A DNA stretch of 64,000 bases from Torymus aiolomorphi (taxonomy: Eukaryota; Arthropoda; Insecta; Hymenoptera; Torymidae). Shown piece by piece: positions 25,753-37,883 of this stretch (positions are counted from its first letter, which is position 1; every line of letters starts with the position of its first letter). Where the stretch lies: contig CM070874.1 of the NCBI GenBank assembly GCA_036365515.1, forward strand, positions 51,676,583-51,740,582, written 5' to 3'. Position numbers and translations under genes: made by a program. The notes beneath the pieces are model-generated. The model did no database searches. It was not told where the DNA came from and was given only the letters and a program-made list of their open reading frames with translations.

Positions 25753-25824
25753 GCGACGTTAGCTCAGTGGTAGAGCACAAGACTGGAAACTTCGGGTCCG
25801 TCGATTCGCGTCCCGCTCGTCGCA
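25753..25824 (+). tRNA. tRNA-like sequence, 72 nt, copy 2 (better preserved)
   Basis: Six perfect acceptor pairs (GCGACG/CGTCGC), discriminator A73, perfect GCTC/GAGC D stem, loop CTGGAAA giving an apparent GGA anticodon, then TTCGCGT as T loop. The T stem has only about three pairs and the anticodon stem is weak. GGA would be serine, but serine tRNAs have a long variable arm that is absent here. The flanking sequence is shared with copy 1 (GTCGTAGCATC upstream, TTTTTTCACTTCACTTCATT downstream), so it is a repeated unit. Confidence 0.5.
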
Positions 25825-27559
25825 TATTTTTTCACTTCACTTCATTTATTTCTCACATACATAACAATATTAAACATTGAAAATTTTCGTATTTTAAAAA
25901 GTGATTTTCTTTGTTGTACGATGACTTGAGTTAAATTCTTTTTAATTGTTATGACATTTTGTAGATATGGAGAGTTTACATATTTCTTTTGTGTGAATTA
26001 CTTTCGCAAAAGTTTTTGTTTATAAATTTAAAAGATATTTGATATCCAACTTTCGTTAACCTTTTATTTTTAGATTGTAATTTTTTTATGTATCAGCTTT
26101 GAATTTATAGATAATTTTGCATGTGATATTGGCAATATTTGTGTGAAATTTTATCAAGATCACATGATCACTTTGTCTATAAATTTTAGAGATATTTGAT
26201 GTGAAAATTTTTTCAACATTTTTTTCAAATCGTCATTTCTCGAGCTTTATAAATAAACATAAAATTTATAGGCTATCTTGTATCACTGATAGCAAGAATG
26301 ACTTGACACAAAGTCTCCGGATTGACTGTTAATGAACGTGCACTTGAATAGCGCTAAATGCTAGCGGATTAATAGTTAAGAAATCGAAAAGTTGGCGTAA
26401 ATACTTCAAAAAATTCAACTTTTTTGAATTGTACACTCTTTTTGTCTGTTATGTACTTCTTCACATTGGAAAGAAAAGAACTTGTCGAAAATTTGTCAAT
26501 TGAAAACTAGAGTAAAATTCGTTTAATCACGTTGAAATTTTGTGCAGATGTACAGTTTGTATATTTATCGTATAAGTTCTTTATGTAAAAGAATTGGCTC
26601 ATGATTTTTAGAGATATTTAAGGTTAAAATTTTTTTAGATTTTTTTCCAAATTGTAATTTCTCAATGTCGGCTTCGGGTACATCAGTTTGAACGTTATAG
26701 ACCATTTTGTATGCGATATAGGCAATACCTGTGTAAAATTTCATCAAGATCATATGGTTACTTTTTGAGATATTTGATATTTAAAATTTTGTTATTTCCA
26801 AAAATTATTTTCTTTGTCGTAAATAACTCGAGTAAAATTGTTTCATTGCTTTGAAATTCGGTGGAGATGTAGAATTTGTATGTTGTTTATTGTATGAGTT
26901 CTTTGTGTAAAAGAATTTGTTTATGAAATTTGTTTAGCTCTTTTCGAATCGTAATTTCTCGAGAAGGGCTTTACGTATAAACATGACATTTATAAACAAT
27001 TTTGTGTGTGATATAGGCAATATATGTATGTAATTTCATCAAGAAACTATGATTTGAAGTAAGGTTATTTAGTAATTTTCAAAGGTTTTGAAGTTAATTA
27101 TAATGAATTATTTAATTAGAATTGTGTCAAAAACTGGTCCAATAATTTTAAATTTTGTCATTAATTTTATTTTTAGTGATTCAAGTCATCTTTTATTATC
27201 AAAAAAAGAGTTGAAAATATCCGAGATGAAATCATCCGCATGAATGAAAACTCAGAAAACATGATTTTAGTAAAAACATATATTGCTACTGTATGAGACA
27301 GAAAAAGAGCCAGGCGTTTCGTCTCGGGGTCGACCACTAAGACTCGTTAGTGGTATTAACGCAGACGCCCTGCCCAGACGCCGGTAAGTACACCCTCAAT
27401 AACGCGGCCTTATATATTAACCGGAGTCTCGGCTAGCCACTTGCGAGAGTACCGCACTCTCTTTTTTTTATCCTTAGAGCTACAGTTGCCAATCAACTAT
27501 GTATCCATTACCAGGTCCTGTTTAGATCCCAAGAAATTGAAATGGAAAAAGAAATGGAC

Positions 27560-27890
27560 TGAGCGGCGACTGTTATAGTGACAGTCCGACTCACGAACGA
27601 ATGAAACTTTGCTATAGACTATGGTGACATAGTATAGCCCCTAGGACCCTAGCAGCATCAAAGTGAACCGAGCCCCCTCTCTCAGTAGAATCGATAACTA
27701 GGAGTTAGGCTGCTGAAATTTAAAATTAAGAAAGCTACTAAATTCCGAGCAGCCCGCTCCGAGAAACCGACAGCAATATTGACCAGTATCCAGTTAAATG
27801 AAAACAATAGATTATCGATATGAATATTCATAAATGAACTTGGGATTGACAAGTAGAGATTATGCCATGACCTTGATGACTATGGTGAAG
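27560..27890 (+). repeat. Left member of a diverged inverted pair
   Basis: Reverse complement, with many changes and indels, of about 35560-35870: 'AGCATCAAAGTGAACCGAGC', 'AACTAGGAGTTAGGCTGCTG' and 'CCGAGCAGCCCGCTCC' have clear partners. Together they frame about 8.3 kb of repeats. Confidence 0.7.
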
Positions 27891-27953
27891 AATTTTTAAA
27901 ATTTTCTTGTTTGTAGCTATATAGATAAATATGAATTATGTCTAAGAATAATA

Positions 27954-29137
27954 TAATATAAAACTTTCTACGAAAGTATAAAATAAGGCAAGTATAGACG
28001 TTTTTTCTGTATAATATCTATTAAATAATAATATTTATGATTTTGTAAAAGAAATAAAAAAAATACCAGTGAAAAAGTCTTTTACTTCTTTGAGTCATTG
28101 TATAATGAACAAATTATATGTAAGTAAGTACATTCAAATTGTTCACTGCAAATCAGACAAATGAAAGTTGTGAAATCAATTATCGATAGTCAAGTAATGC
28201 AAACCACTCTCGGAAACTACTGTATGACTGTTCTCAGAAATGTATTCAAATTTGTTAATCTTTCTGTACAAATTAAACACAAGAAAGTACTGAAATCAAT
28301 TTATTGTAGTCAAGTACCCATAAGTTAACTTGACTGACATAATACAACTTTTCGTACCTACTCATCAAACATATTCAGCCAGCGAGCATAAATTACTACT
28401 TAACGCCCAAGGGGCGTAATAGCTCATATATACAGCTCTTACAAAACTTTATAGAACCTACGCACTTTACGTCCATGTGGGAAAAATTATTTGAATTGTA
28501 TAATATTATATATATATATAAGTACATTCAAATTATTCATTGTAAATCAAACAAACGAAAGTTGTGAAATCAATTACCGATAGTCAAGTAATGCAAACAA
28601 CTCTGCGAAACAATTGTATAACTGTTCTCAGAAATGTATTCAAATTTGTTCATTCTTCTATACAAATTAAACACAAGGAAGTTCTGGAATCAGTTTATTG
28701 TAGTCAAGTACCCATAGGTTAACTTGACTGACATAATACAACTTTTAGTACCTACTCATCAAACATATTCAGCCAGCGAGGATAAAGTACTACTTAACGC
28801 TTAACAGGCGCAATAGCTCACATACTCCTACAAAACTTTATAGAACCTACGCACTTTACGCCCATATGGGCGAAAATTATTTTAATCATATAACTACTAT
28901 GCCTTCTTTTTATTTCTAAAATTCATAAGAATTCAGATATTTACGAAAAGTCAAAGCCTATATAAAAAAATTACATAGTTACCACCATATCACCATTTTT
29001 CATTATTCTTTCTCAATTTTGAAATTTCTATAATATTACGCATCTTGGGAGGGCAATAGAAGTCTATAGAGCTGCTCTAGCAGGGGTGGTCTTCAATCTC
29101 CCATACATACTTGGCGGGCCCGACGGTTTGCAGTTTA
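27954..29137 (+). repeat. Long inverted repeat, left arm (1.18 kb)
   Basis: Nearly identical to the reverse complement of 29728-30908. Across the innermost 220 bp I count only two single-base indels. No transposase-like ORF is present. It contains two tandem copies of a sub-unit of about 395 bp. Confidence 0.93.
28118..28895 (+). repeat. Two tandem units of about 395 bp within the arm
   Basis: TCAAATTGTTCACTGCAAAT (about 28134) to TACGTCCATGTGGG (about 28480) reappears as TCAAATTATTCATTGTAAAT (about 28528) to TACGCCCATATGGG (about 28868). The same pair occurs inverted in the other arm. Confidence 0.85.
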
Positions 29138-29727
29138 AGGTGTAGACATGATCATTTTCATATAAATATTCATATGTTTACAGATCAGATAAAATGAATA
29201 AATAGGTTGCTTCTACATATTAAATACTAATACGTATTGAATGTATTACTCTGTTTTTAAATAGAAAGTGCAAACCCGCATGAAAATATCATATGAGATC
29301 TCATATAAGATCTCATGAGATCCCATAATATATAAAATTGCAGATGACATCACATATATCATACCTCATATGAGATCTGATGTCTGAAATACTCATATAA
29401 AATCTCACATGATATTTACACGTTGGAAAAGGATAAAAAATTAGTGGCTTATACAATGATTAGTAAAATCTAAAGCACTTTTGAGTAGACTATAAATTTG
29501 ATGTATTTTTTATATCAGATTCCCGCTTAAAAAAAACGGACACAAGGAAAAATATTTTGGGTAATGGAAGTACATCATGAGATTTTGCACATGTAGGGAT
29601 ATTATATTTAAACGGTATCAATTCAAAATTAGAGCCAATGTAATTATTTATAGTGGACTTATAAGTATAAACATTGTTAATGAATTTATGCAATAATATA
29701 GTATTCTACATTTACAAAGCCCACCGG
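29138..29727. other. Loop of the long inverted repeat
   Basis: A 590-bp non-repeated centre. 29283-29425 is a cluster of CATATGAGATCT, AGATCTCATGAGATC and CATATGAGATCTGATG palindromes. A 67-residue minus-strand frame (29490-29693) has no recognisable motif. Confidence 0.6.
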
Positions 29728-30908
29728 TAAACTGCAAACCGTCGGGCCCGCCAAGTATGTATGGGAGATTGGAAGACCACCCCTGCTAGAGCAGCTCTAT
29801 AGACTTCTATTGCCCTCCCAAGATGCGTAATATTATAGAAATTTCAAAATTGAGAAAGAATAATGAAAAATGGTGATATGGTGGTAACTATGTAATTTTT
29901 TATATAGGCTTTGACTTTTCGTAAATATCTGAATTCTTATGAATTTTAGAAATAAAAAGAAGGCATAGTAGTTATATGATTAAAATAATTTTCGCCCATA
30001 TGGGCGTAAAGTGCGTAGGTTCTATAAAGTTTTGTAGGAGTATGTGAGCTATTGCGCCTGTTAAGCGTTAAGTAGTACTTTATCCTCGCTGGCTGAATAT
30101 GTTTGATGAGTAGGTACTAAAAGTTGTATTATGTCAGTCAAGTTAACCTATGGGTACTTGACTACAATAAACTGATTCCAGAACTTCCTTGTGTTTAATT
30201 TGTATAGAAGAATGAACAAATTTGAATACATTTCTGAGAACAGTTATACAATTGTTTCGCAGAGTTGTTTGCATTACTTGACTATCGGTAATTGATTTCA
30301 CAACTTTCGTTTGTTTGATTTACAATGAATAATTTGAATGTACTTATATATATATAATATTATACAATTCAAATAATTTTTCCCACATGGACGTAAAGTG
30401 CGTAGGTTCTATAAAGTTTTGTAAGAGCTGTATATATGAGCTATTACGCCCCTTGGGCGTTAAGTAGTAATTTATGCTCGCTGGCTGAATATGTTTGATG
30501 AGTAGGTACGAAAAGTTGTATTATGTCAGTCAAGTTAACTTATGGGTACTTGACTACAATAAATTGATTTCAGTACTTTCTTGTGTTTAATTTGTACAGA
30601 AAGATTAACAAATTTGAATACATTTCTGAGAACAGTCATACAGTAGTTTCCGAGAGTGGTTTGCATTACTTGACTATCGATAATTGATTTCACAACTTTC
30701 ATTTGTCTGATTTGCAGTGAACAATTTGAATGTACTTACTTACATATAATTTGTTCATTATACAATGACTCAAAGAAGTAAAAGACTTTTTCACTGGTAT
30801 TTTTTTATTTCTTTTACAAAATCATAAATATTATTATTTAATAGATATTATACAGAAAAAACGTCTATACTTGCCTTATTTTATACTTTCGTAGAAAGTT
30901 TTATATTA
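29728..30908 (-). repeat. Long inverted repeat, right arm (1.18 kb)
   Basis: Reverse complement of 27954-29137. Its outer edge (ACTTGCCTTATTTTATACTT, TCGTAGAAAGTTTTATATTA) continues smoothly into the first unit of the neighbouring tandem array, so the inversion breakpoint lies within such a unit. Confidence 0.93.
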
Positions 30909-31130
30909 ACAATACTATTATTTGTACAGTCATGAAAAAAATTATTATCATTTGCAGAGAGTGCTTATTGAATAGATGAGATTGGAAGAAATAAAAAGAC
31001 TAAACAAAAATTGTGTTGTTAAAACGTACTTAAAAAGAATTTTTTTTTAAACGTGTTAATTGTATTAAAAAAATATTTAAGCTCTCATTAAAGTTTTTGA
31101 TACAGAGTTTGACGGATATTGAGAGAGAGG

Positions 31131-31209
<79 letters not shown>

Positions 31210-32545
31210 GGGGGGGTAGAGGGCGAGAGAGGGCGGGCGAAGAGTGGGAGGGAGAGTAGATTATAAAGGAAAAATGTTTATACTTGCCTTATTTTATACT
31301 TTCGTAGAAAGTTTTATACTAACAAAAATTATTATTTGTAGTCATGAAAAAAATTATTATCATTTGTATAGAGAGCTTATTGAATAGATTAGACTAGAAG
31401 AATTAAAAGGACTAGAAAAATTGTATTGTTAAAACGTACTTAAGAAATTAGATTTTAAAAAACGTGTTGATTGTTTAAAAAATATTTAAGCTCTCATTAA
31501 AGTTATTTCTACTTTAATTTAAAGAAATTTATAAATTAAATACTTTCGAGGAAAAATATTAATGCTTTCTTTTAAAGAAAACATTTTTCGAAGATTCCGT
31601 AGATATTTCAAAATAAAGTTTGTTATTGTATTATTCTTGTACAGAATGTCTTGAGGGCTGTTTTAAAAAATATTCAACATTTTTCATGGAGTTATTATAC
31701 ATAGTTGTTAAGTAAAAATAGACGAGAGAGATAGGGGGTGGGGATTTTTTTTACAAAGCAACTTAACAGTGGTTTAGAGAAATAGTAAAAATAATTTAGT
31801 TTTGTTAGCATATAAGTTTTGCATGAACTTTTCATTTTTCTTCTTTTTTTTTTTTTTGTAATTAATTTTTTCGAAAAGAAAGTTTTCAGTTATTAAGATT
31901 ATTTGTACAGTCATGAAAAAATTATTACCATTTGTAGAGAGACTTGAATAGATGAGACTAGAAGAATTAAAAGGACTAGACAAATTGTTATTAAAACGTA
32001 CTTAAAAAAATAGCTTTTAAAAAACGTGTTCATTGTTTTAACAAAATATTTAAGCTCTCATTAAAGTTTTTGTTACTCAGTTTGGCAGATGTTATGGGGG
32101 TGAGGTGGAGAGATGGGATGGAAAGATAGAGGGTTCGAGAGAGACAGGGGAGAAAGAGAGGGAGGGAGAGAGAGAAAAGGAGGGAGAGAGGGGGAGGGAG
32201 AGAGAGACTAATACTTGCCTTAGTTTAAACTTTTGTAAAAAGCTTTTTTAGAGAGATTTCACAATTTTTGAAGAGAAAATAATAATTACATAGTGTGATA
32301 ACGTTACGAGAGTTTATTATAGTATATTTTTAATATCATTATTTTAAATGGTATTATTTATTTGTACAGTCATGAAAAAAATTATGACCATTTGTACAGA
32401 GTGCTTATTGAATAGATGAGACTAGAATAATTAGAAGGACTAGACAAATTGTTCTTAGAACGTACTTAAAAAATTAGCTTTTAAAAAACGTGTTGATTGT
32501 TTTAAAAAAATATTTAAGCTCTCATTAAAGTTTTTGGTACTTTAT
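30867..32545 (+). repeat. Tandem array of four units with GA-rich tails
   Basis: Each unit carries 'CAGTCATGAAAAAAATTATT', 'GAATAGATGAGACTAGAAGA', 'AAACGTACTTAA' and 'TATTTAAGCTCTCATTAAAG', at about 30880, 31275, 31900 and 32210. Three units end in or adjoin purine-rich (GA)n or GGGAGA tracts (31117-31258, 32090-32208). Unit length is 250-620 bp because the tails differ. Non-coding. Confidence 0.8.
31117..31258. repeat. (GA)n microsatellite
   Basis: GA dinucleotides with few interruptions, ending in a GGGGGG-containing purine run. Confidence 0.9.
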
Positions 32546-32808
32546 TCCTTACATTCATAATATTGCACAATCTATTCCTTGCAAAATAGGAGCTTTCAAG
32601 ATATTCGTCTACTGATATACTGTTTATATGACACATAAATTAATTTTGAAATCACTTCTTTTGTTTTCTTTAATTAGTCAAAATAGTCTATAATATACTT
32701 TTACTTCCATAAAAGTCGACAAATATATTTCACTGAAAAACCTCATGGATTTTATATTACAAAAACAAGTCATTTCATACATAGCCGATATTTCCTTCTA
32801 TCTGTAAT

Positions 32809-33850
32809 CTGTATACTAAAAAAATTTCCATTGTTTATTTTACACTTTTCTTATATCTTCTTTCTTCATTGTTTGTATATTATACAACCAGTTTATGAAC
32901 TGACAATCACTAAAAACTTTCTTGATATTCTTGTATGGATCAAACTTTTGACGTCTTCCACCCTGGGAAAATCATACACGAGAATAACTGAGCACTTTTA
33001 TTTTTTGAAATTTTCACAATATAACACATCCTTTTCGCTTTTCCCATTTGATATAATCTTTTAGTTTCTGTATACTAAAAAAATTTCCATTGTTTATTTT
33101 TCACTTTTTTTACATCTTCTTTTTTCATTGTTTGTATATTATACAATCAGTTTATGAACTGAGAATCACTAAAAACTTTCTTGATATTCTTGAATAGATC
33201 AAACTCTTGACGTCTTCCACCCTGGGAAAATCATACACGAGAATAACTGAGCACTTTTATTTTTTGAAATTTTCACAATATAACACATCCTTTTCGCTTT
33301 TCCCATTTGATATAATCTTTTAGTTTCTGTATACTAAAAAAATTTCCATTGTTTATTTTACACTTTTTTTACATCTTCTTTCTTCATTGTTTGTATATCA
33401 TACAACCAGTTTATGAACTGAGAATCACTAAAAGCTTTCTTGATATTCTTGAATAGATCAAACTCTTGACGTCTTCCACCCTGGGAAAATCATACACGAG
33501 AATAACTGAGCACTTTTATTTTTTGAAATTTTCACAATATAACACATCCTTTTCGCTTTTCGCTTTTCCCATTTGACATAATCTCTTAGTTTCTGTATAC
33601 TAAAAAATTTCCATTGTTTATTTTACACTTTTTTTACATCTTCTTTCTTCATTGTTTGTATATCATACAACCAGTTTATGAACTGAGAATCACTAAAAGC
33701 TTTCTTGATATTCTTGTATAGATCAAACTTTTGACGTCTTCCACCCTGGGAAAATCAAACACGAGAATAACTGAGCACTTTTATTTTTTGAAATTTTCAT
33801 AATATAACACATCCTTTTCGCTTTTCTCATTTGACATAATCTTTTAGTTT
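32809..33850 (+). repeat. 259-bp tandem repeat, four units
   Basis: CTGTATACTAAAAAAATTTC begins units at 32809, 33068, 33327, 33593 and a fifth, truncated one at 33851. The periods are 259, 259, 266 (extra CGCTTTT) and 258. Units are highly similar, including the CACCCTGGGAAAATCATACA core. Short frames within are repeat-derived. Confidence 0.93.
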
Positions 33851-34998
33851 CTGTATACTAAAAAAATTTCCATTGTTTTTAACACTTTTTTTACATCTTC
33901 TTTGTTCATTGTTTATATTATTAAAATTCTTGGTCATTCTTTGATGCATTGATATGCAATGAACTTCATCATTTTTTAGTGTGTTTTTATCTATCTATTC
34001 CATCTTCTAAAAGTCTATCTAATAATTGTATTACTTGTAGTCTATGAAGACTTAGTCAAAATGTAATGAGAAGTTACTGGCATTACTCCTGGTGCTGCTC
34101 CTTCGATAAAAATCTGTTCCAGAGCTCAAAGGCTGTGAAAAAATTCTATAATCTGCAAATGAAAAAAATTTTTACAAAGTATCTATTCTTTATCTTTATT
34201 TTTTTTTCAAGTTATATTATAAATATAATACTTATCTATGTATAAAAGTATGCTTATGCCATCAGCTGATTGAAATTCATATTTTTTTTTTTTTTTTAAC
34301 CTAATTACGTAGTATATTTAAAATACGTATTATGTTTATATTTAAAAATTAAAAATATCATATACAACATAAGATATTTTGAGGCTATTGTAGAGTCACA
34401 GTTTTAACACATCCTTTTCGCTTTTCCCATTTGACATAATCTTTTAGTTTCTGTATACTAAAAACATTTCCATGGTTTTTACACTTTTTTTACATCTTCT
34501 TTCTTGATTGTTTATATTATTAAAATTCTTGGTCATTCTTTGATGCATTGATATGCAATGAACTTCATCATTTTTTAGTGTGTTTTTATCTATCTATTCC
34601 ATCTTCTAAAAGTCTATCTAATAATTGTATTACTTGTAGTCTATGAAGACTTTGTCAATGTAATGAGAAGTTGCTGGCATTACTCCTGGTGCTGCTCCTT
34701 CGATAAAAATCTGTTCCAGAGCTCAAAGTCTGTGAAAAATTCTATAATCTGCAAATGAAAAAATTTTTTACAAAGTATCTATTCTTTACTTTATTTTTTT
34801 CAAGTTATAATTATTATTATATAATACTTATCTATGTATAAAAGTATGCTCATGCGATCAGCTGATTGAAATTCATATGTTTTTTTTTAACCTAATTACG
34901 TAGTATATTTAAAAAATACGTATTATGTTTATATTTAAAAATTAAAAATATCATATACGACATACGATATTTTGAGGCTATTGTAGAGTCGCAGTTTT
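33806..34998 (+). repeat. 600-bp tandem duplication
   Basis: 33806-34405 and 34406-34998 start AACACATCCTTTTCGCTTTT and end GAGGCTATTGTAGAGTC plus CAGTTTT. They differ mainly in poly-A/T lengths. The left 45 bp of each is the end of the 259-bp unit, so this arose after that array. Confidence 0.9.
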
Positions 34999-35249
34999 GT
35001 TGCTGTTATCTATATATATATATAGTTACAGAGCAGTGGTCGGAACAAAACAGCTGATCGAGGAGAGAAAAGAAGAAGAAGAAAAATTTTGGAGGATAAG
35101 AAAAACAGCCCTCGGAATATATAAACTAGATATACATCAAAACGACATAATATTTTTAATTGAAATTTTTTATACATGTAGTATATCAAAAAAGCTATCC
35201 AGTGATATATTTAAATATAAGATAAAACATAACACAAAGTCGTAAAAAA

Positions 35250-35365
35250 TAAGTGAAATTCTCGCACACCCATTTCAAAGTATATGTAGCGCGGTCGTCC
35301 CTCAGGCTTCTTCTACATTGGACAGATACTTGCCTTCGGAGCGCTCCCGCGCTCCTTGATTTCTG
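35250..35365 (+). repeat. Short dispersed repeat, copy 1
   Basis: ACACCCATTTCAAAGTATAT, TAGCGCGGTCG, CCCTCAG, ATACTTGCCTTC and GCGCTCCCGCGCTC occur in the same order at 56330-56425. Roughly 95 bp, CpG-rich in an AT-rich setting. No Pol III boxes or ORF seen. Confidence 0.65.
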
Positions 35366-35559
35366 TAAGGAAATCTTTTCCGATCCTCCGGTCTACCTTG
35401 GTGTCTAGTGTCTTATACAGATCTTCACTTATCTACCGTACACTCATCATTAATTCTCCATCTCGACTTTGACATTCTGAAAAACAGCATTTACGTAGTA
35501 TACCTAAAATTTTCAACTTTCCGTTGATTTCAAGGCCATCCAATTTATTGCTATAGCAT

Positions 35560-35870
35560 ATTATATTCATCTATTTCACAAATCTCACCATCAAGGTGGA
35601 TCTCAAGTACATTTGTAAATATTCATTTCATCCGATACCCTTCAACGTTGTGGTCAGTTTCTGGGAGCGGGCTGCTCGGAATTCAGTCGCTTTCTTACTT
35701 TGAATTTTAACAGCCCACCTCCTAGTTATCGTACTTACTGAGAGAAGGAGCTCGGTTCATTCTGTCTTTGACGCTGCTGGGGAATATCGTCCCTATATCA
35801 TAGTTGTGTTCTCGTTGGCCGTGGGTTGGACAATCCTCAATCACTATTATAACCCAGACACTAATTTTTA
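35560..35870 (-). repeat. Right member of the diverged inverted pair
   Basis: Inverse of about 27560-27890, e.g. GGGAGCGGGCTGCTCGGAAT and AACAGCCCACCTCCTAGTTA. Immediately outside lies a short hairpin, TTGCTAAGGACTA/TAGTCCTTAGCAA (35907-35939). Confidence 0.7.
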
Positions 35871-36139
35871 GTTTCTTTTTATTTTCGAGTTGATATCAAC
35901 TCTTCGTTGCTAAGGACTAAGGTCCGTAGTCCTTAGCAATCCAAACTCAAAATTCATGTTCACTATACCGATAACGTCACAACCAAGTCATCTGTGCTTC
36001 TATTCCCCAAGTAGTCAATGATTTCAATTTTCATTAAACTGTCCACCAAGTTCAACAAATGTCATTAGTTGTTGTACAAGTACGTGGTATTGGACACATA
36101 ACTGCGATGCAGAAATAGTTCCGTTGAAAAAAAAACTTC

Positions 36140-37060
<921 letters not shown>

Positions 37061-37440
37061 TCCTGGCTTTTTCTTTAGTCAATCTAAGGTACACTGGTGA
37101 TTTGCCGGTTCTCTGAATTCAGTTTTGAAGTCCATTTTAGCATACCAGAAAACGCGCATGCGTAGTAGACATTCTCAGCGCAGATGCATTTCTAACTAAA
37201 ATCGACGGCCCGTCTAGCGGACTTTTTACCCTCTGATTTCAATTCTAAAGTCTATTTTAACGTACCCAGGATCATCCTGGGTAAAGCCTCCTTTGAGGTT
37301 ATGACTAAACGACTGATTTGTAACATGTATTACTTTACAAATGTTTACATAAAACCTATTGTAAAAAGAAAAACTGTTTAACATGCGGAGTCCACGCAAT
37401 GGCCGCTTTGTAAATTGTAAATTGATATACCACCTCGAAT

Positions 37441-37488
37441 GCCTTGATAAGGGGAGTTAATTATACTCCCGAAACGTCGGCGTATTAA
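37441..37488 (+). ncRNA. Hammerhead-like motif (candidate, altered core)
   Basis: TTGATAA at 37444-37450, then GGGAGT-TAATTAT-ACTCCC, which forms a six-pair hairpin like stem II, then GAAACGTCGG. The canonical core would read CTGATGA...GAAA. Here C3 is T and G8 is A, a change that would keep the 3-8 pair as U-A. I could not find a convincing stem I. Comparable motifs are known in Penelope-like retroelements. It could equally be chance or a dead copy. Confidence 0.3.
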
Positions 37489-37883
37489 TAAATTTATGAT
37501 GCTCGAAAGGATCTATTGTGTACGAACCCATTTCTATTACAGCCTCAATAAAAATTAACGTGTGATATAAATTCGTCCTTTTCTTCATTTATGTATAGTT
37601 TTAGCTTTTATTTGATTTTTCTACAAAAAAGCTCCGATTTTAATGTAATTATAAATTATATTAACGAATATAAAAAATAAAGTGAGTCGATTATTTGAAA
37701 TTGGCGCTACATTTTATTCACAGGTTCAAGCTTGTATGATTTATTAGTTCTTAAATTTGCGCGTGTACGACTGCAATGCTATTCTCTTTTGAATTTTATC
37801 TAAGTATTTAAATTTGTGTGTCATAAATTCGCTGTTCTTGTTTGGTTTTGTTTTTGAAGATTGATTCTGTGTGAGATATTAAG
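37489..37883. other. Sequence upstream of the recombinase gene
   Basis: AT-rich and without ORF. It may hold the 5' end and promoter of the Crypton-like element, but I cannot place the element boundary. Confidence 0.35.

Larger units (their letters stand above)
24780..27060 (+). repeat. Diverged tandem array ('GGCAATATATGTGTGAAATT' units)
   Basis: A motif like 'TATAGACAATTTTGTATGYGATATAGGCAATAT..GTAAAATTTCATCAAGATCATATGG..GAGATATTTGATAT' recurs at about 25037, 26105, 26695 and 26985 with strong divergence; the inner copies are separated by tRNA-like units. No coding potential. Confidence 0.6.

Noticed and set aside
25222..25824. Two functional tRNA-Ser(GGA) genes
   Set aside because: Serine tRNAs have a long variable arm, while these are 72 nt with damaged T and anticodon stems and lie in a repeated unit.
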